DNA of 64,000 nt from assembly GCA_016708845.1 (NCBI GenBank), contig JADJFB010000001.1, positions 186,001 through 250,000 on the forward strand, in the 5' to 3' direction. This document shows positions 44,954 through 54,198 of the stretch, piece by piece (the first letter of the stretch is position 1; each line of letters begins with the position of its first letter). The stretch comes from Bacteroidota bacterium (GTDB lineage Bacteria > Bacteroidota > Bacteroidia > B-17B0 > Aurantibacillaceae). A program made the translations under genes and the position numbers. Under the pieces are notes generated by a model. The model saw only the letters and a list, made by a program, of their open reading frames with translations, ran no database searches and was not told the DNA's origin.

Positions 44954-46840
44954 ATGGATAAAAAATCGCTTATTGGTTTAGGTTTAATCGCAGTCATTTT
45001 AATTACATGGCTATCGTTAACCGGACCAAGCAAAGAACAAATTGCACGTAACAAACAAATTAAAGATTCAGTAGAATTAGCAACTAAAGCAGCACAAGTA
45101 GCCGAAGAAGCAAAGATAGCAGCTAAAAAATTAGCAACAGATACATTAAAGCCGATGGCGGAGTTGTCGGACTCAGCTAAACAAGTTATTGCAAGTAGTT
45201 TATATAGAGATTTTTCAGTAGCAACAACAGGTAAAGCTGAAGTAGTAACTCTTGAAAATGAAAATGTAAAAATTTATATTTCTACAAAAGGCGGAAACGT
45301 TCAAAAAGTTGAATTAAAAAACTTTAACCGTTACGGACAAAAAGCTCCTTTAATTTTATTTGACAAAGATTCTACATCACAATATTTGCAATTTGATGCT
45401 TATGCAACAAACATGCGCTTTACAACAGATAGCTTTTATTTCAAACCATCTTCTGTTTCTGAAGTAGTAAGTGGAGATGGAACAAAATCCATCATTTTGA
45501 AATTGGAAACATCAAAACCTGAAAGCTACATTGAATATATCTATGCGTTAAAAGGCAATGATTATATGCTTGATTTTGATGTGAATTTTGTTGGGATGCA
45601 AAATATTATTTCAAGTAAAAGCAATAAAGTAACCTTGCATTGGAGCCAGGCATTACCATCTCAAGAAAAACATATTGTAAAAGAAAGAGAGTCTGCTACG
45701 GCTTATTGGAATCAAACAAAAGAAGGTGTTGATTATATCAATGCTCGTAAAAGCGAAGAGAAACTTCTAAATGAAGACAATATTAAATGGGTGTCTTTTA
45801 AACAACATTTTTTTAATTCAACATTAATTGCTGATGCAGAATTTTTAAAAGAAGGTAGTTTTGTTAAGACATCTGAAAACCCAAATTCGAAGTATGTAAA
45901 AACAATTACTTCCGAATTAAGTATTCCGTTTAAGCATTCGTCTTCCGAAAAATTTGGAATGTCGTATTATTTTGGCCCTACACAATACACTGGTTTAAAA
46001 GCTTATGACATTGATTTGGAAGAAATAATTCCTTTAGGATGGAGCGTGTTTAGTTACATTAACAAATGGATGATTATTCCTTTGTTTAGTTTGTTATCTG
46101 GGTTAAACAGTGGTATTATTATTTTAATCTTGACATTAATTTTAAAAACATTGCTTTTCCCAATTGCTTATAAAACGTATATGAGTAGCAGTAAAATGCG
46201 CGTTTTAAAACCTGAGATTGATGAAATTAATGCCAAGTTTGAAAAGAACGATGATCCAATGAAAAAACAACAAGAAACAATGGCACTGTATCGTAGAGCA
46301 GGCGCAAATCCATTGTCGGGTTGTTTACCAATGTTATTGCAGTTCCCTATTTTAATTGCCTTATTTGGATTTTTCCCAGCAGCCATTGAATTAAGACAAA
46401 AAGGATTTTTATGGGCAGATGATTTGTCTACTTATGATTCGGTTTACAATTTTGGATTTGAGGTTCCATTTTACGGTGATCACGTTAGTATGTTTGCTGT
46501 TTTAATGTTTGGGTCTACTATTATTTACACTTGGATGAATCAAGCCATGTTGCAGCCACAACAAACACAAATGCCAGGTATGAAATATATGATGTATTTA
46601 ATGCCCGTAATTTTCTTAGCAGTAATGAATAGTTACGCTGCTGGTTTAAGTTGGTATTATTTCTTAGCTAACATTATTACTTTTTTACAAACTTGGTTAA
46701 TGAAAAAAATGATCGATGATGGAAAAATTAGAGAAGAACTTTTAGCTAATATGAAGAAACCAGAAAAAAAATCTGGCTTTCAAGCTAAATTAGAAGAGAT
46801 GGCAAAGCAACGTCAACAATTACCAGCCAAAAAGAAATAA
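44954..46840 (+). CDS. yidC: Membrane protein insertase YidC
   Basis: YidC inserts and folds inner-membrane proteins, alone or with SecYEG; complex I and ATP synthase subunits are typical clients. The 628-residue product has an N-terminal membrane anchor (residues 5-23), a large periplasmic domain (about 60-350, with ISTKGGNVQKVELKNF), and the conserved C-terminal 60-kDa insertase region. The latter has KWMIIPLFSLLSGLNSG, the cytoplasmic helical hairpin region with NAKFEKNDDPMKKQQETMALYRRAGANPLSGC, and several further membrane spans ending near YYFLANIITFLQTW. Basic C-terminal tail. A promoter is visible upstream and a strong terminator downstream, so it is monocistronic. Clear assignment. 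Confidence 0.96.
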   Translation: MDKKSLIGLGLIAVILITWLSLTGPSKEQIARNKQIKDSVELATKAAQVAEEAKIAAKKLATDTLKPMAELSDSAKQVIASSLYRDFSVATTGKAEVVTLENENVKIYISTKGGNVQKVELKNFNRYGQKAPLILFDKDSTSQYLQFDAYATNMRFTTDSFYFKPSSVSEVVSGDGTKSIILKLETSKPESYIEYIYALKGNDYMLDFDVNFVGMQNIISSKSNKVTLHWSQALPSQEKHIVKERESATAYWNQTKEGVDYINARKSEEKLLNEDNIKWVSFKQHFFNSTLIADAEFLKEGSFVKTSENPNSKYVKTITSELSIPFKHSSSEKFGMSYYFGPTQYTGLKAYDIDLEEIIPLGWSVFSYINKWMIIPLFSLLSGLNSGIIILILTLILKTLLFPIAYKTYMSSSKMRVLKPEIDEINAKFEKNDDPMKKQQETMALYRRAGANPLSGCLPMLLQFPILIALFGFFPAAIELRQKGFLWADDLSTYDSVYNFGFEVPFYGDHVSMFAVLMFGSTIIYTWMNQAMLQPQQTQMPGMKYMMYLMPVIFLAVMNSYAAGLSWYYFLANIITFLQTWLMKKMIDDGKIREELLANMKKPEKKSGFQAKLEEMAKQRQQLPAKKK

Positions 46841-46847
46841 ATTGAAT

Positions 46848-46876
46848 AAAGCCGCTTAACTTGAGCGGCTTTATTG
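46848..46876 (+). terminator. Rho-independent terminator after yidC
   Basis: AAAGCCGCT (46848-46856) pairs with AGCGGCTTT (46864-46872) across a seven-base loop. It begins 8 bases after the yidC stop. The T run is short. Confidence 0.8.
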
Positions 46877-47018
46877 TTAAACAAAATTTTTGTTACAGTT
46901 TTTCTACAAATTATTTACGCTTAAGACTACTATAAAAGGGTTAATTTTATTGGCTTTTCGTTGGAAATTAAATTTTATTGATTTAGTTTAGTGCTATTGC
47001 AAACTCAAACTACAGTAA

Positions 47019-50000
47019 ATGAAACTAACTATCAAACTTACAACCATTTTCTTTTTACTTATTCAATTTAATATTTCAGCTCAGGTTTGGGTTGATAAAA
47101 AGGAAGATCCAACTCAAAATTTTTATTCAATTCAACAAGAGTTTAATAATTATTGGCAAAATAAAACTTACGAAAGAGGTAAAGGTTATAAAGCATTCAG
47201 ACGTTGGGAATGGTTTACCGAACCTCGCGTATATCCTTCTGGAGATTTAAAATTAGGTTCAAGAGCAAAAGCTTTAGAAGAGTTTAAAGCTTACTTAGCT
47301 CAAAACCCTGTAGCTGCTCAAAAAATACATTCACCAAATGCAACTTCTACAACAGGTAACTGGACGGCTATGGGACCTTTTGGTTCACCTATTGGCGGTG
47401 ATGCAGGTCGATTAACTTTTATTCGATTTTTGCCAGGAAATGTAAACACTATTTTTGTTGGAACTGGCGCAGGTGGAATGTGGAAATCAACAGATGCAGG
47501 TGCTACTTGGAATACCAATACAAACTCTTTAGAAGTATTAGGCTGTTCTGATTTAGCAATCAACCCAACAAATACCAACATAATGTATTTAGCCACTGGT
47601 GATATTGATGCTGGTGATACCTATGCAACTGGTGTTTTAAAATCAACAGATGGCGGCGTTACTTGGAATCCAACTAGTTTAACTTGGGGTGTTTCTTCGC
47701 AACGAAGAATAGGTCGATTATTGATTAATCCTTTAAACCCAAATATTTTATTTGCAGCAACTTCTGTAGGTATTTATAGAACAAATAATGCAGGTACAAA
47801 TTGGACTTTAATTAGAAGTGGAAATTTTAAAGATATGGAATATCGTCCTAATGATACTAGTACAGTATATGCAGTTACGAGTTCAACATTTTTTAAAACT
47901 ACAACTGGAGGTAATACTTCTGCCTCTTTCGTTCAAATCACTTCAGGACTGGCTACCTCAGGTGCAAGACAAGTTATTTCTGTAACACCAGCAGATCCAA
48001 ATTATGTATATATTTTAAGAAGCGCTTCTGATAATTCATTTGGAGGAGTTTATCGTTCAACTAATTCTGGTTCAAACTTTACATTAATGTCAAACTCTCC
48101 AAATATTTTTGGTTGGGATCCAGATGGTTCTGATGCTGGTGGACAAGGTTGGTATGACATTGCCTGTGGTGTATCTACAACTAATAAAGATGAAATCACA
48201 TGTGGAGGAGTAAACTCTTGGAAATCCTTAGACGGTGGCGCCACTTGGACTTTAAATACACATTGGTATGGCGGCGGCGCTCCATATGTGCATGCGGATT
48301 TACATGTGGTTGAATATATTAGTGGAACAACTTGTTATTTAGGTCATGATGGTGGAATCTCTCGAACTACGGATGGCGGAGTTACATGGACAACTATTAA
48401 CGGTCAAATGGACATTTCTCAATCCTATAGAATAGGACAATCTACAACTACAGCAAATTATGTGTTATCTGGCCATCAAGATAATGGTACTAATTTATTA
48501 AATGGGACAGTTTGGAAAGAAGTTTATGGTGGCGATGGAGCCGATTGTTTTGTTGATAGAACAAATAACAACACCTTAGTTGAAAGTTATGTATATGGAG
48601 ATTTTAATATCTCAAACAATGGCGGAAATAGCTGGACAGGAATTACGAATGGTCTTACAGGAACTGGTGCTTGGATAGCGCCAATTATTCAATCGCCACA
48701 TGTTGCAAACACCTATTACTGTGGATACCAGCAGGTGTTTAAGTCAACTAATAAAGGTACTAACTGGACACAAATGGGAACTATTTCAACTAGCGGACAA
48801 ATATTGTATTTAGCAGCAGCACCTTCAAATTCGTTAGTGCTTTATGCAGCTACAAGTGGCGCTATTTATAAAACAACGAATGGAGGAACTACCTGGTCAA
48901 CCATTACAAGCGGATTACCTACTGGTTCGGCGCAAATTACTAGAATAGCAGTGGATAATACTGATGCAAATAATGCGTTTGTTACATTTTCAGGTTACTC
49001 AGCAACTAATAAAGTTTTTACCACTACTGATGGCGGAGCAACCTGGACAAATATTTCAACTGGCTTACCTAATTTACCAGTAAACTGTGTGATATACACT
49101 AACAACTCTAATGATGCTATTTATGTTGGAACTGATGTAGGCGTTTATTACAGAGATGGAAGTATGAATTCGTGGACGCCTTTTATGACTGGCCTACCTA
49201 ATGTTATTGTAAATGATTTCGAGATTTTTTATCCTACCAATAAACTAAGAGCGGGAACTTACGGTAGAGGTGTTTGGCAATCTGATTTATATACCAATCC
49301 TTCTGCATTGCCTGTGGCTAATTTCTCTACATCATTTGCTTCAGCCTGTGTAAATACTCCTTTTGTTTTTACCGATCAGTCTTCTGGGGTTCCAACTGCT
49401 TGGAGTTGGACTTTAACAGGAGCTTCTTCAGCATTATCATCTGTAAAAAATCCAACTGTAACATATAGTTCACCAGGAATATATACAGTTTCTCTTATTT
49501 CATCTAACGGAAATGGCTCAAGTGCTTTGTATACAAATACAATTAATGTTACATCGCCGCCTACAGTAGCCGTTCCTTCTCATACTGTTTGTCAGGTTCA
49601 ATCAAAAGCATTAGTGGCAAGCGGAGCAACAACGTATTCTTGGTCAACTGGTTCAACTGCTGCCGTTTTAATTGTAGCACCTACTTCAACAACCATATAT
49701 ACAGTTACCGGATTTTCTGGAGCTTGCAGTGCGGTTGCCACAGCTACCATATCTGTAGGTAGTATTCCAGCTACCCCAACTATTTCTCAGGTTGGAAATA
49801 TATTAATGTCTAGTTCGGCAACTAATAATCAATGGTATTTAAACGGAACTTTAATAAATGGAGCTACCGGGCAATCTTATGCAGTAGTTCAAGATGGAAC
49901 CTATAGTGTTACTGTATCTTCGCAATATGGTTGCTCAGCAGGCTCATCAACAGTAAGTGTTCTTTTAACTAGCGTTGAAGATGCCACTTATATTAATACA

Positions 50001-50234
50001 GTTCAACTTAGCCCAAATCCTACAAAAGATATAATTTACATTAATAGTTTGCTAAAAGAGCCAAAATCAGTAAGTTATATCATTTATGCAATGACTGGGC
50101 AAGTTGTAAAAAATGGTACAATTACTCTAAATAATAAAGAATCTATATCTGTTTCAGACCTAGCTTCAGGCGTTTATGAAATTAAATTTAATGTTAATCA
50201 ATCATCGTCTACCTATAAGTTTGTAAAAGAGTAA
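47019..50234 (+). CDS. Secreted sortilin/BNR-repeat protein with PKD and T9SS sorting domains
   Basis: A 1071-residue secreted protein. After the signal peptide (ending near FNISAQ) comes a long beta-propeller region of BNR/sortilin-type repeats (about residues 100-760), marked by Asp-box-like units such as TDAGATWN, STDGGVTWN, TTDGGVTW and TTNGGTTW. Next are a PKD-like domain (about 765-845, with WSWTLTGAS and SPGIYTVSLIS), an immunoglobulin-like region, and a type A T9SS sorting domain starting VQLSPNPTKDIIYIN. This architecture is widespread in Bacteroidota surface proteins. It is probably exported across the outer membrane; glycan binding, glycosidase activity or adhesion are all possible, and no catalytic residues could be picked out. 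It is followed by a strong bidirectional-looking terminator. Confidence 0.88.
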   Translation: MKLTIKLTTIFFLLIQFNISAQVWVDKKEDPTQNFYSIQQEFNNYWQNKTYERGKGYKAFRRWEWFTEPRVYPSGDLKLGSRAKALEEFKAYLAQNPVAAQKIHSPNATSTTGNWTAMGPFGSPIGGDAGRLTFIRFLPGNVNTIFVGTGAGGMWKSTDAGATWNTNTNSLEVLGCSDLAINPTNTNIMYLATGDIDAGDTYATGVLKSTDGGVTWNPTSLTWGVSSQRRIGRLLINPLNPNILFAATSVGIYRTNNAGTNWTLIRSGNFKDMEYRPNDTSTVYAVTSSTFFKTTTGGNTSASFVQITSGLATSGARQVISVTPADPNYVYILRSASDNSFGGVYRSTNSGSNFTLMSNSPNIFGWDPDGSDAGGQGWYDIACGVSTTNKDEITCGGVNSWKSLDGGATWTLNTHWYGGGAPYVHADLHVVEYISGTTCYLGHDGGISRTTDGGVTWTTINGQMDISQSYRIGQSTTTANYVLSGHQDNGTNLLNGTVWKEVYGGDGADCFVDRTNNNTLVESYVYGDFNISNNGGNSWTGITNGLTGTGAWIAPIIQSPHVANTYYCGYQQVFKSTNKGTNWTQMGTISTSGQILYLAAAPSNSLVLYAATSGAIYKTTNGGTTWSTITSGLPTGSAQITRIAVDNTDANNAFVTFSGYSATNKVFTTTDGGATWTNISTGLPNLPVNCVIYTNNSNDAIYVGTDVGVYYRDGSMNSWTPFMTGLPNVIVNDFEIFYPTNKLRAGTYGRGVWQSDLYTNPSALPVANFSTSFASACVNTPFVFTDQSSGVPTAWSWTLTGASSALSSVKNPTVTYSSPGIYTVSLISSNGNGSSALYTNTINVTSPPTVAVPSHTVCQVQSKALVASGATTYSWSTGSTAAVLIVAPTSTTIYTVTGFSGACSAVATATISVGSIPATPTISQVGNILMSSSATNNQWYLNGTLINGATGQSYAVVQDGTYSVTVSSQYGCSAGSSTVSVLLTSVEDATYINTVQLSPNPTKDIIYINSLLKEPKSVSYIIYAMTGQVVKNGTITLNNKESISVSDLASGVYEIKFNVNQSSSTYKFVKE

Positions 50235-50251
50235 AAACACGATTTTATTTC

Positions 50252-50284
50252 AAAAAAAGCCACTATTTTTTAGTGGCTTTTTTT
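50252..50284 (+). terminator. Strong terminator before the nuo operon
   Basis: AAAAAAAGCCACTA (50252-50265) pairs perfectly with TAGTGGCTTTTTTT (50271-50284) across a five-base T loop. The A and T arms make it look able to work in both directions. It insulates nuo from the preceding gene. Confidence 0.9.
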
Positions 50285-50385
50285 ATGCTATTTTTAAACA
50301 ATCAAACCTTTAAAAAAATAGACCGAATATTTGATGATTTCCCTAAAAATAGTTAACCTTACAATCAATAATTAAATTGTTATTT

Positions 50386-50760
50386 ATGAATACAGCTTCA
50401 TCCCCTTTAGATTATTTACCAATTGTTTTAATGTTTTTAGTTGCACTCGGATTTGTAATAACGACGATGATTGCATCACATTGGTTAGGCCCTAAACGTA
50501 AAACAAAAATTAAGTTGGACTCATTTGAGTGTGGTGTAGAATCAGAAGGAAACGCTCGTTTACCATTTGCCATTAAGTATTTCTTAGTGGCTATTTTATT
50601 TGTGCTTTTCGACATAGAGGTGATTTTTATGTATCCTTGGGCAGTAAATTTCAAAGATTTAGGAATGACAGGCGTTATCGAAGTGTTTACATTCATCATA
50701 TTGTTATTAGTTGGATTCTACTATATGCTTTCTAAAAAAGCATTGAAGTGGGAAGAATAA
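50386..50760 (+). CDS. nuoA: NADH-quinone oxidoreductase subunit A
   Basis: Small membrane subunit of complex I near the quinone channel, three membrane spans over 124 residues (YLPIVLMFLVALGFVIT, the FLVAILFVLFDIEVIFMYPWAV span, and FTFIILLLVGFYYML). The conserved loop KLDSFECGVESEGNARLPF carries the cysteine of the family's switch loop, and FDIEVIFMYPWA is the family signature. The ATG at 50386 is preferred over an in-frame TTG three codons upstream. It opens a nuo operon that runs in the order A-B-C-D-(S23)-E-F-G-H-I-J-K-L-M-N. The next gene starts 22 bases on. Confidence 0.95.
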   Translation: MNTASSPLDYLPIVLMFLVALGFVITTMIASHWLGPKRKTKIKLDSFECGVESEGNARLPFAIKYFLVAILFVLFDIEVIFMYPWAVNFKDLGMTGVIEVFTFIILLLVGFYYMLSKKALKWEE

Positions 50761-50782
50761 TTCAACTCTAAAATTTAAAAAA

Positions 50783-51346
50783 ATGGCAAAAGAAATTATA
50801 AAACGTACAAAACCAGAAATCGCTAAAATGCCTGAAGGGCTTGAAGGTCCTGGTTTTTTTGCAACAAAATTAGAAGACGTAGTTGGGATGGCTCGTAAAA
50901 ATTCGTTATGGCCTTTACCATTCGCAACATCTTGCTGCGGTATTGAGTTCATGGCAACCATGGCTTCTCATTATGATTTAGGACGTTTTGGTTCAGAGCG
51001 TTTAAGTTTCTCTCCTCGTCAAGCTGATATGCTAATGGTGATGGGAACGATTGCTAAAAAAATTGGGCCAACTTTACGTCAGGTTTACGAGCAAATGGCA
51101 GAACCACGTTGGGTATTATCAGTTGGTGCTTGCGCTAGCACAGGTGGTATTTTTGATACGTATTCTGTTTTACAAGGCATTGATAAAATTATTCCAGTTG
51201 ACGTATATGTACCAGGCTGCCCTCCACGTCCTGAACAAATTTTAGAAGGTGTTCTTAAAATACAAGAGATGGCTCAAAACGAATCTTTTAGAAGAAGAAA
51301 TTCAGAAGAGTACAAGAAAATGTTAAACTCATACGGAATAGAATAA
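50783..51346 (+). CDS. nuoB: NADH-quinone oxidoreductase subunit B
   Basis: Carries the terminal [4Fe-4S] cluster N2 that passes electrons to quinone. Cluster ligands are visible as the tandem cysteines in ATSCCGIEFMA, the cysteine in SVGACASTGGIF, and VPGCPPRPEQIL. The 187-residue length is normal, with an N-terminal extension typical of non-proteobacterial forms. It sits 22 bases after nuoA and 13 bases before nuoC. Peripheral arm, cytoplasmic face of the membrane. Confidence 0.97.
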   Translation: MAKEIIKRTKPEIAKMPEGLEGPGFFATKLEDVVGMARKNSLWPLPFATSCCGIEFMATMASHYDLGRFGSERLSFSPRQADMLMVMGTIAKKIGPTLRQVYEQMAEPRWVLSVGACASTGGIFDTYSVLQGIDKIIPVDVYVPGCPPRPEQILEGVLKIQEMAQNESFRRRNSEEYKKMLNSYGIE

Positions 51347-51359
51347 TTTAAAAATTACT

Positions 51360-51854
51360 ATGGAGCTTTTAGAAATCGTTAATAATAAATTAAAGGAGCA
51401 CTTCCACGGAGATATTGAATCTGCGGAGTTACTTTACGATTACCCAGTTTTTACTATTCAAAAAGATAGAATACACGACGTATTAAAATTCTTAAAGGAA
51501 GATGAAGAACTAAATTTTCATTTCTTAACGGATTTATGCGGCATGCAAACAGCAGATGAGAAACACTTAGGTGTGATTTATCATTTACATAACATGCCAA
51601 AAAATTACCGCATTCGTTTAAAAACATTTTTTGATATCAATAAACCTGAAGTAGCGACGGCAACCGATTTATGGCCTGCAGCCAACTGGATGGAAAGAGA
51701 AACTTACGATTTCTTTGGCGTAAAATTCAAAGGTCATCCAAACTTAAAACGTATTTTAAACGTAGATGAAATGGATATTTTTCCTTTAAGAAAAGAATAT
51801 CCTTTAGAAGATCAAGGAAGAACGGATAAGAAAGATGAAATGTTTGGACGTTAA
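51360..51854 (+). CDS. nuoC: NADH-quinone oxidoreductase subunit C
   Basis: The 30-kDa-type subunit of the peripheral arm, 164 residues, present as a separate gene rather than fused to nuoD as in some enterobacteria. The conserved core reads WPAANWMERETYDFFGVKFKGHPNLKRIL and ends with the DFPLRKxYP-like FPLRKEYPLED. An 80-base spacer with an imperfect repeat separates it from nuoD. Confidence 0.95.
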   Translation: MELLEIVNNKLKEHFHGDIESAELLYDYPVFTIQKDRIHDVLKFLKEDEELNFHFLTDLCGMQTADEKHLGVIYHLHNMPKNYRIRLKTFFDINKPEVATATDLWPAANWMERETYDFFGVKFKGHPNLKRILNVDEMDIFPLRKEYPLEDQGRTDKKDEMFGR

Positions 51855-51859
51855 TACTA

Positions 51860-51920
51860 TTTCTAGTTTAAAGTTTCTGGTTGTTTTAAATCCAGAACTA
51901 GAAACTAAAAACAAGAAACC
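51860..51920. repeat. Imperfect inverted micro-repeat in the nuoC-nuoD spacer
   Basis: The spacer is built of repeats of AGTTT and TTTCTAG. TTTCTAGTTT and AAGTTTCTGG (51860-51880) face CCAGAACTAGAAACTAAAAAC (51892-51912), which pairs imperfectly with them around a TTGTTTTAAAT loop. There is no terminator T tract; the operon continues. It resembles other A/T micro-repeats in this operon. Confidence 0.5.
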
Positions 51921-51934
51921 AATAACAAATTGAA

Positions 51935-53149
51935 ATGAGTAAAAAAGAAACAACATATTCCGTTAATCAGGAAGTTATCGAAGAAAAAGAATATTCTACG
52001 CTTAACCTTGGACCTACGCATCCTGCTACACATGGTATTTTCCAAAATGTATTAAAAATGGATGGTGAAATTATTCACTCTGCCGTTCCTACTATTGGAT
52101 ATATTCACCGTGCTTTCGAAAAATTAGCAGAGCGTCGTCCTTATGCACAAATTACACCTATTACCGATCGTTTAAACTATTGTTCATCGCCAATCAATAA
52201 CATGGGTTGGTACATGACGGTAGAAAAATTATTAGGAGCAAAAATTCCAAAGCGCGCAGAATACCACCGTGTGATTATCATGGAGTTATCTCGTATTGCG
52301 GATCATATTATTTGTAACTCTGTAATTGGTGTTGATACTGGCGCCATGACGGGCTTCTTATACATCTTTCAGTGGAGAGAAAAAATTTACGAAATCTTCG
52401 AAGAAATTTGCGGAGCGCGTTTAACGACTAACATTGGTCGTATTGGGGGTTTTGATCAAGAGTGGAGCAAAAAAACCTGGGACTTAATTGATACATTCTT
52501 AAAAGAATATCCTAAAGGCTTAAAAGAGTTTTCTAATTTATTAGAGCGTAATAAAATTTTTATGGACCGTACGGTTAACTGCGGTCCTATCAGTGCTGAG
52601 ATGGCATTGAGTTATAGTTTTGTTGGACCAAACTTACGTGCAGCAGGTGTTGATTATGATGTGCGTGTGATGAATCCATATTCTTCTTACGAAGATTTTA
52701 CTTTTACAGTTCCTGTAGGAACACAAGGTGATACATACGATCGTTTTATGGTTCGTCAACACGAAATGTGGCAATCATTAAGCATCATTGAACAGGCTAT
52801 TAAAAAAATGCCTGAAGGACCAATGCATGCTGATTTACCTGATTTCTTCTTGCCACCAAAAGAGCAAGTATATAATAACATGGAAGCATTAATCTATCAC
52901 TTTAAAATTGTGATGGGTGAAACAGATATTCCTAAAGGAGAAGTGTATCACTGCGTTGAAGGTGGAAATGGAGAATTAGGTTTTTACTTAATTAGTGATG
53001 GTGGTAGAACACCGTTCCGTTTACATTTCCGCAGACCATGCTTTATTTATTATCAAGCATATCCTGAAATGGTGAAAGGAATTATGTTGTCAGATGCTAT
53101 CTTAACAATGAGTAGCATGAATGTAATTGCAGGAGAATTAGACGCTTAA
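51935..53149 (+). CDS. nuoD: NADH-quinone oxidoreductase subunit D
   Basis: The 49-kDa-type subunit that forms the quinone site with NuoB. The first third has the family's LGPTHPATHGIFQNVLKMDGE and IGYIHRAFEKLAERRPY, with the quinone-contacting His near ATHG. The C-terminal part has EGGNGELGFYLISDGGRTPFRLHFRRP and ends MNVIAGELDA; the DxxR-like tail is normal. Length 404 residues is typical. The following gene is unrelated to complex I (a four-helix-bundle protein). Confidence 0.97.
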   Translation: MSKKETTYSVNQEVIEEKEYSTLNLGPTHPATHGIFQNVLKMDGEIIHSAVPTIGYIHRAFEKLAERRPYAQITPITDRLNYCSSPINNMGWYMTVEKLLGAKIPKRAEYHRVIIMELSRIADHIICNSVIGVDTGAMTGFLYIFQWREKIYEIFEEICGARLTTNIGRIGGFDQEWSKKTWDLIDTFLKEYPKGLKEFSNLLERNKIFMDRTVNCGPISAEMALSYSFVGPNLRAAGVDYDVRVMNPYSSYEDFTFTVPVGTQGDTYDRFMVRQHEMWQSLSIIEQAIKKMPEGPMHADLPDFFLPPKEQVYNNMEALIYHFKIVMGETDIPKGEVYHCVEGGNGELGFYLISDGGRTPFRLHFRRPCFIYYQAYPEMVKGIMLSDAILTMSSMNVIAGELDA

Positions 53150-53194
53150 TTCAAGTTAAAAAGATATAAGTTAAAATTTAAAAAGCAGATAAGT
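53150..53194. repeat. TTAAAA micro-repeats, left flank of the four-helix-bundle gene
   Basis: The spacer contains two direct copies of AAGTTAAAA followed by TTTAAAAA (53153-53184). The right flank of the same gene, 53567-53600, contains three copies of ACTTTTA followed by TTTTTAAATTAA, the reverse-complement theme. Together they bracket the inserted gene. Confidence 0.5.
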
Positions 53195-53566
53195 TTGAAA
53201 TATCAGAAAGACATAAAAGAATGGACCTTAGAATTTGCCATTTCAATAGTTAAACTTTCTGCTTTATTAAAAAAAGAAAAAATAGATTTTGATATTGTTG
53301 ATCAAGTTAGAAGAAGTGGAACATCGGTTGGAGCAAATGTTAGAGAGGGTAAATCAAGTGTATCAAGAAAAGAGTTGGTAAAGTATTATGCAATTGCACT
53401 GAAATCTGCAAATGAAACAGATTTTTGGTTTGAAGTCATAACAAAAGGTTATGATTATAAATCAGAAGCACTTAATAAATGTTGGGAAGAATTAAAACAA
53501 ATAGAAAAAGTAATAGCAAAAATAATTTTAAACTTAAAAGATGATAAGTCTTCTCCAAAAGAATAG
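53195..53566 (+). CDS. Four-helix-bundle protein (S23/IVS type) inserted in the nuo operon
   Basis: A 123-residue helical protein of the four-helix-bundle family first noticed in intervening sequences of 23S rRNA genes (S23). The signature QVRRSGTSVGANVREG (family form QlxRSxxSIxaNIaEG) is clear at residues about 43-58, with KELVKYYAIALKSANETDFW as the next helices. The start is a TTG at 53195 preceding KYQKDIKEW; no ATG fits. It has nothing to do with complex I and separates nuoD from nuoE with flanking A/T micro-repeats, so it looks like a recent insertion. Family proteins are thought to bind nucleic acid in at least one relative (the accessory protein of diversity-generating retroelements has a similar fold); no such function is shown for this one. 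Confidence 0.85.
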   Translation: MKYQKDIKEWTLEFAISIVKLSALLKKEKIDFDIVDQVRRSGTSVGANVREGKSSVSRKELVKYYAIALKSANETDFWFEVITKGYDYKSEALNKCWEELKQIEKVIAKIILNLKDDKSSPKE

Positions 53567-53606
53567 ACTTTTAACTTTTAACTTTTAATTTTTAAATTAA
53601 TAATAA
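53567..53606. repeat. TTTTAA micro-repeats, right flank of the four-helix-bundle gene
   Basis: ACTTTTA occurs three times in a row with a seven-base spacing, then TTTTTAAATTAATAATAA up to the nuoE start. It mirrors the AAGTTAAAA units on the left flank (53150-53194) as an imperfect inverted repeat. Confidence 0.5.
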
Positions 53607-54188
53607 ATGAGTTCACAAGTTCACGGAGCACAAAAATTTGATAAAGCTAAACGCGCTGAAACAGTTTTCAGTGAAGAGGCTATGAAGACTGCACAAACTA
53701 TTATTTCTCGTTATCCAGAAGGAAAACAGAAATCGGCTTTATTGCCAATCTTACATTTAGCGCAAGCTGAATTTGGTGGTTGGCTAAGCCCAGAAACAAT
53801 GGATTATGTTGCGTCAATTTTAAAAATTCGTCCAGTGGAGGTCTTTGAAGTGGCATCGTTTTACACGATGTACAATTTAAAACCAATGGGAAAATGTGTA
53901 TTAGAAGTTTGCCAAACAAGTTCTTGTTGGTTAAATGGAGCAGAAGACATCGTAAAATACATTGAGAAAAAATTAAATATTAAAGTTGGCGAAACAACAA
54001 AGGATGGCATGTTCTCTTTAAAAGTAGCAGAATGTTTAGGGTCTTGTGGAACAGCCCCGATGTTACAATGTGGAGCTAGCTACCACGAAAATTTAACTTA
54101 CGAAAAAGTAGATGCTATTTTAGAAACCTACAAATCAGAAGGTAAATTAAGAAGTTATACAGATTTAGATTATAAAAACACATTATAA
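53607..54188 (+). CDS. nuoE: NADH-quinone oxidoreductase subunit E
   Basis: The 24-kDa-type subunit with a [2Fe-2S] cluster (N1a) in a thioredoxin-like fold. The cluster cysteines are visible in CQTSSCWLNGAEDI and AECLGSCGTAPMLQ. The N-terminal helical part has RYPEGKQKSALLPILHLAQAEFGGWL. Length 193 residues fits the family, slightly longer than most at the N-terminus. It resumes the nuo operon after the four-helix-bundle gene and is followed by nuoF after 10 bases. Peripheral NADH-oxidising module. Confidence 0.96.
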   Translation: MSSQVHGAQKFDKAKRAETVFSEEAMKTAQTIISRYPEGKQKSALLPILHLAQAEFGGWLSPETMDYVASILKIRPVEVFEVASFYTMYNLKPMGKCVLEVCQTSSCWLNGAEDIVKYIEKKLNIKVGETTKDGMFSLKVAECLGSCGTAPMLQCGASYHENLTYEKVDAILETYKSEGKLRSYTDLDYKNTL

Positions 54189-54198
54189 CCATTAAACG

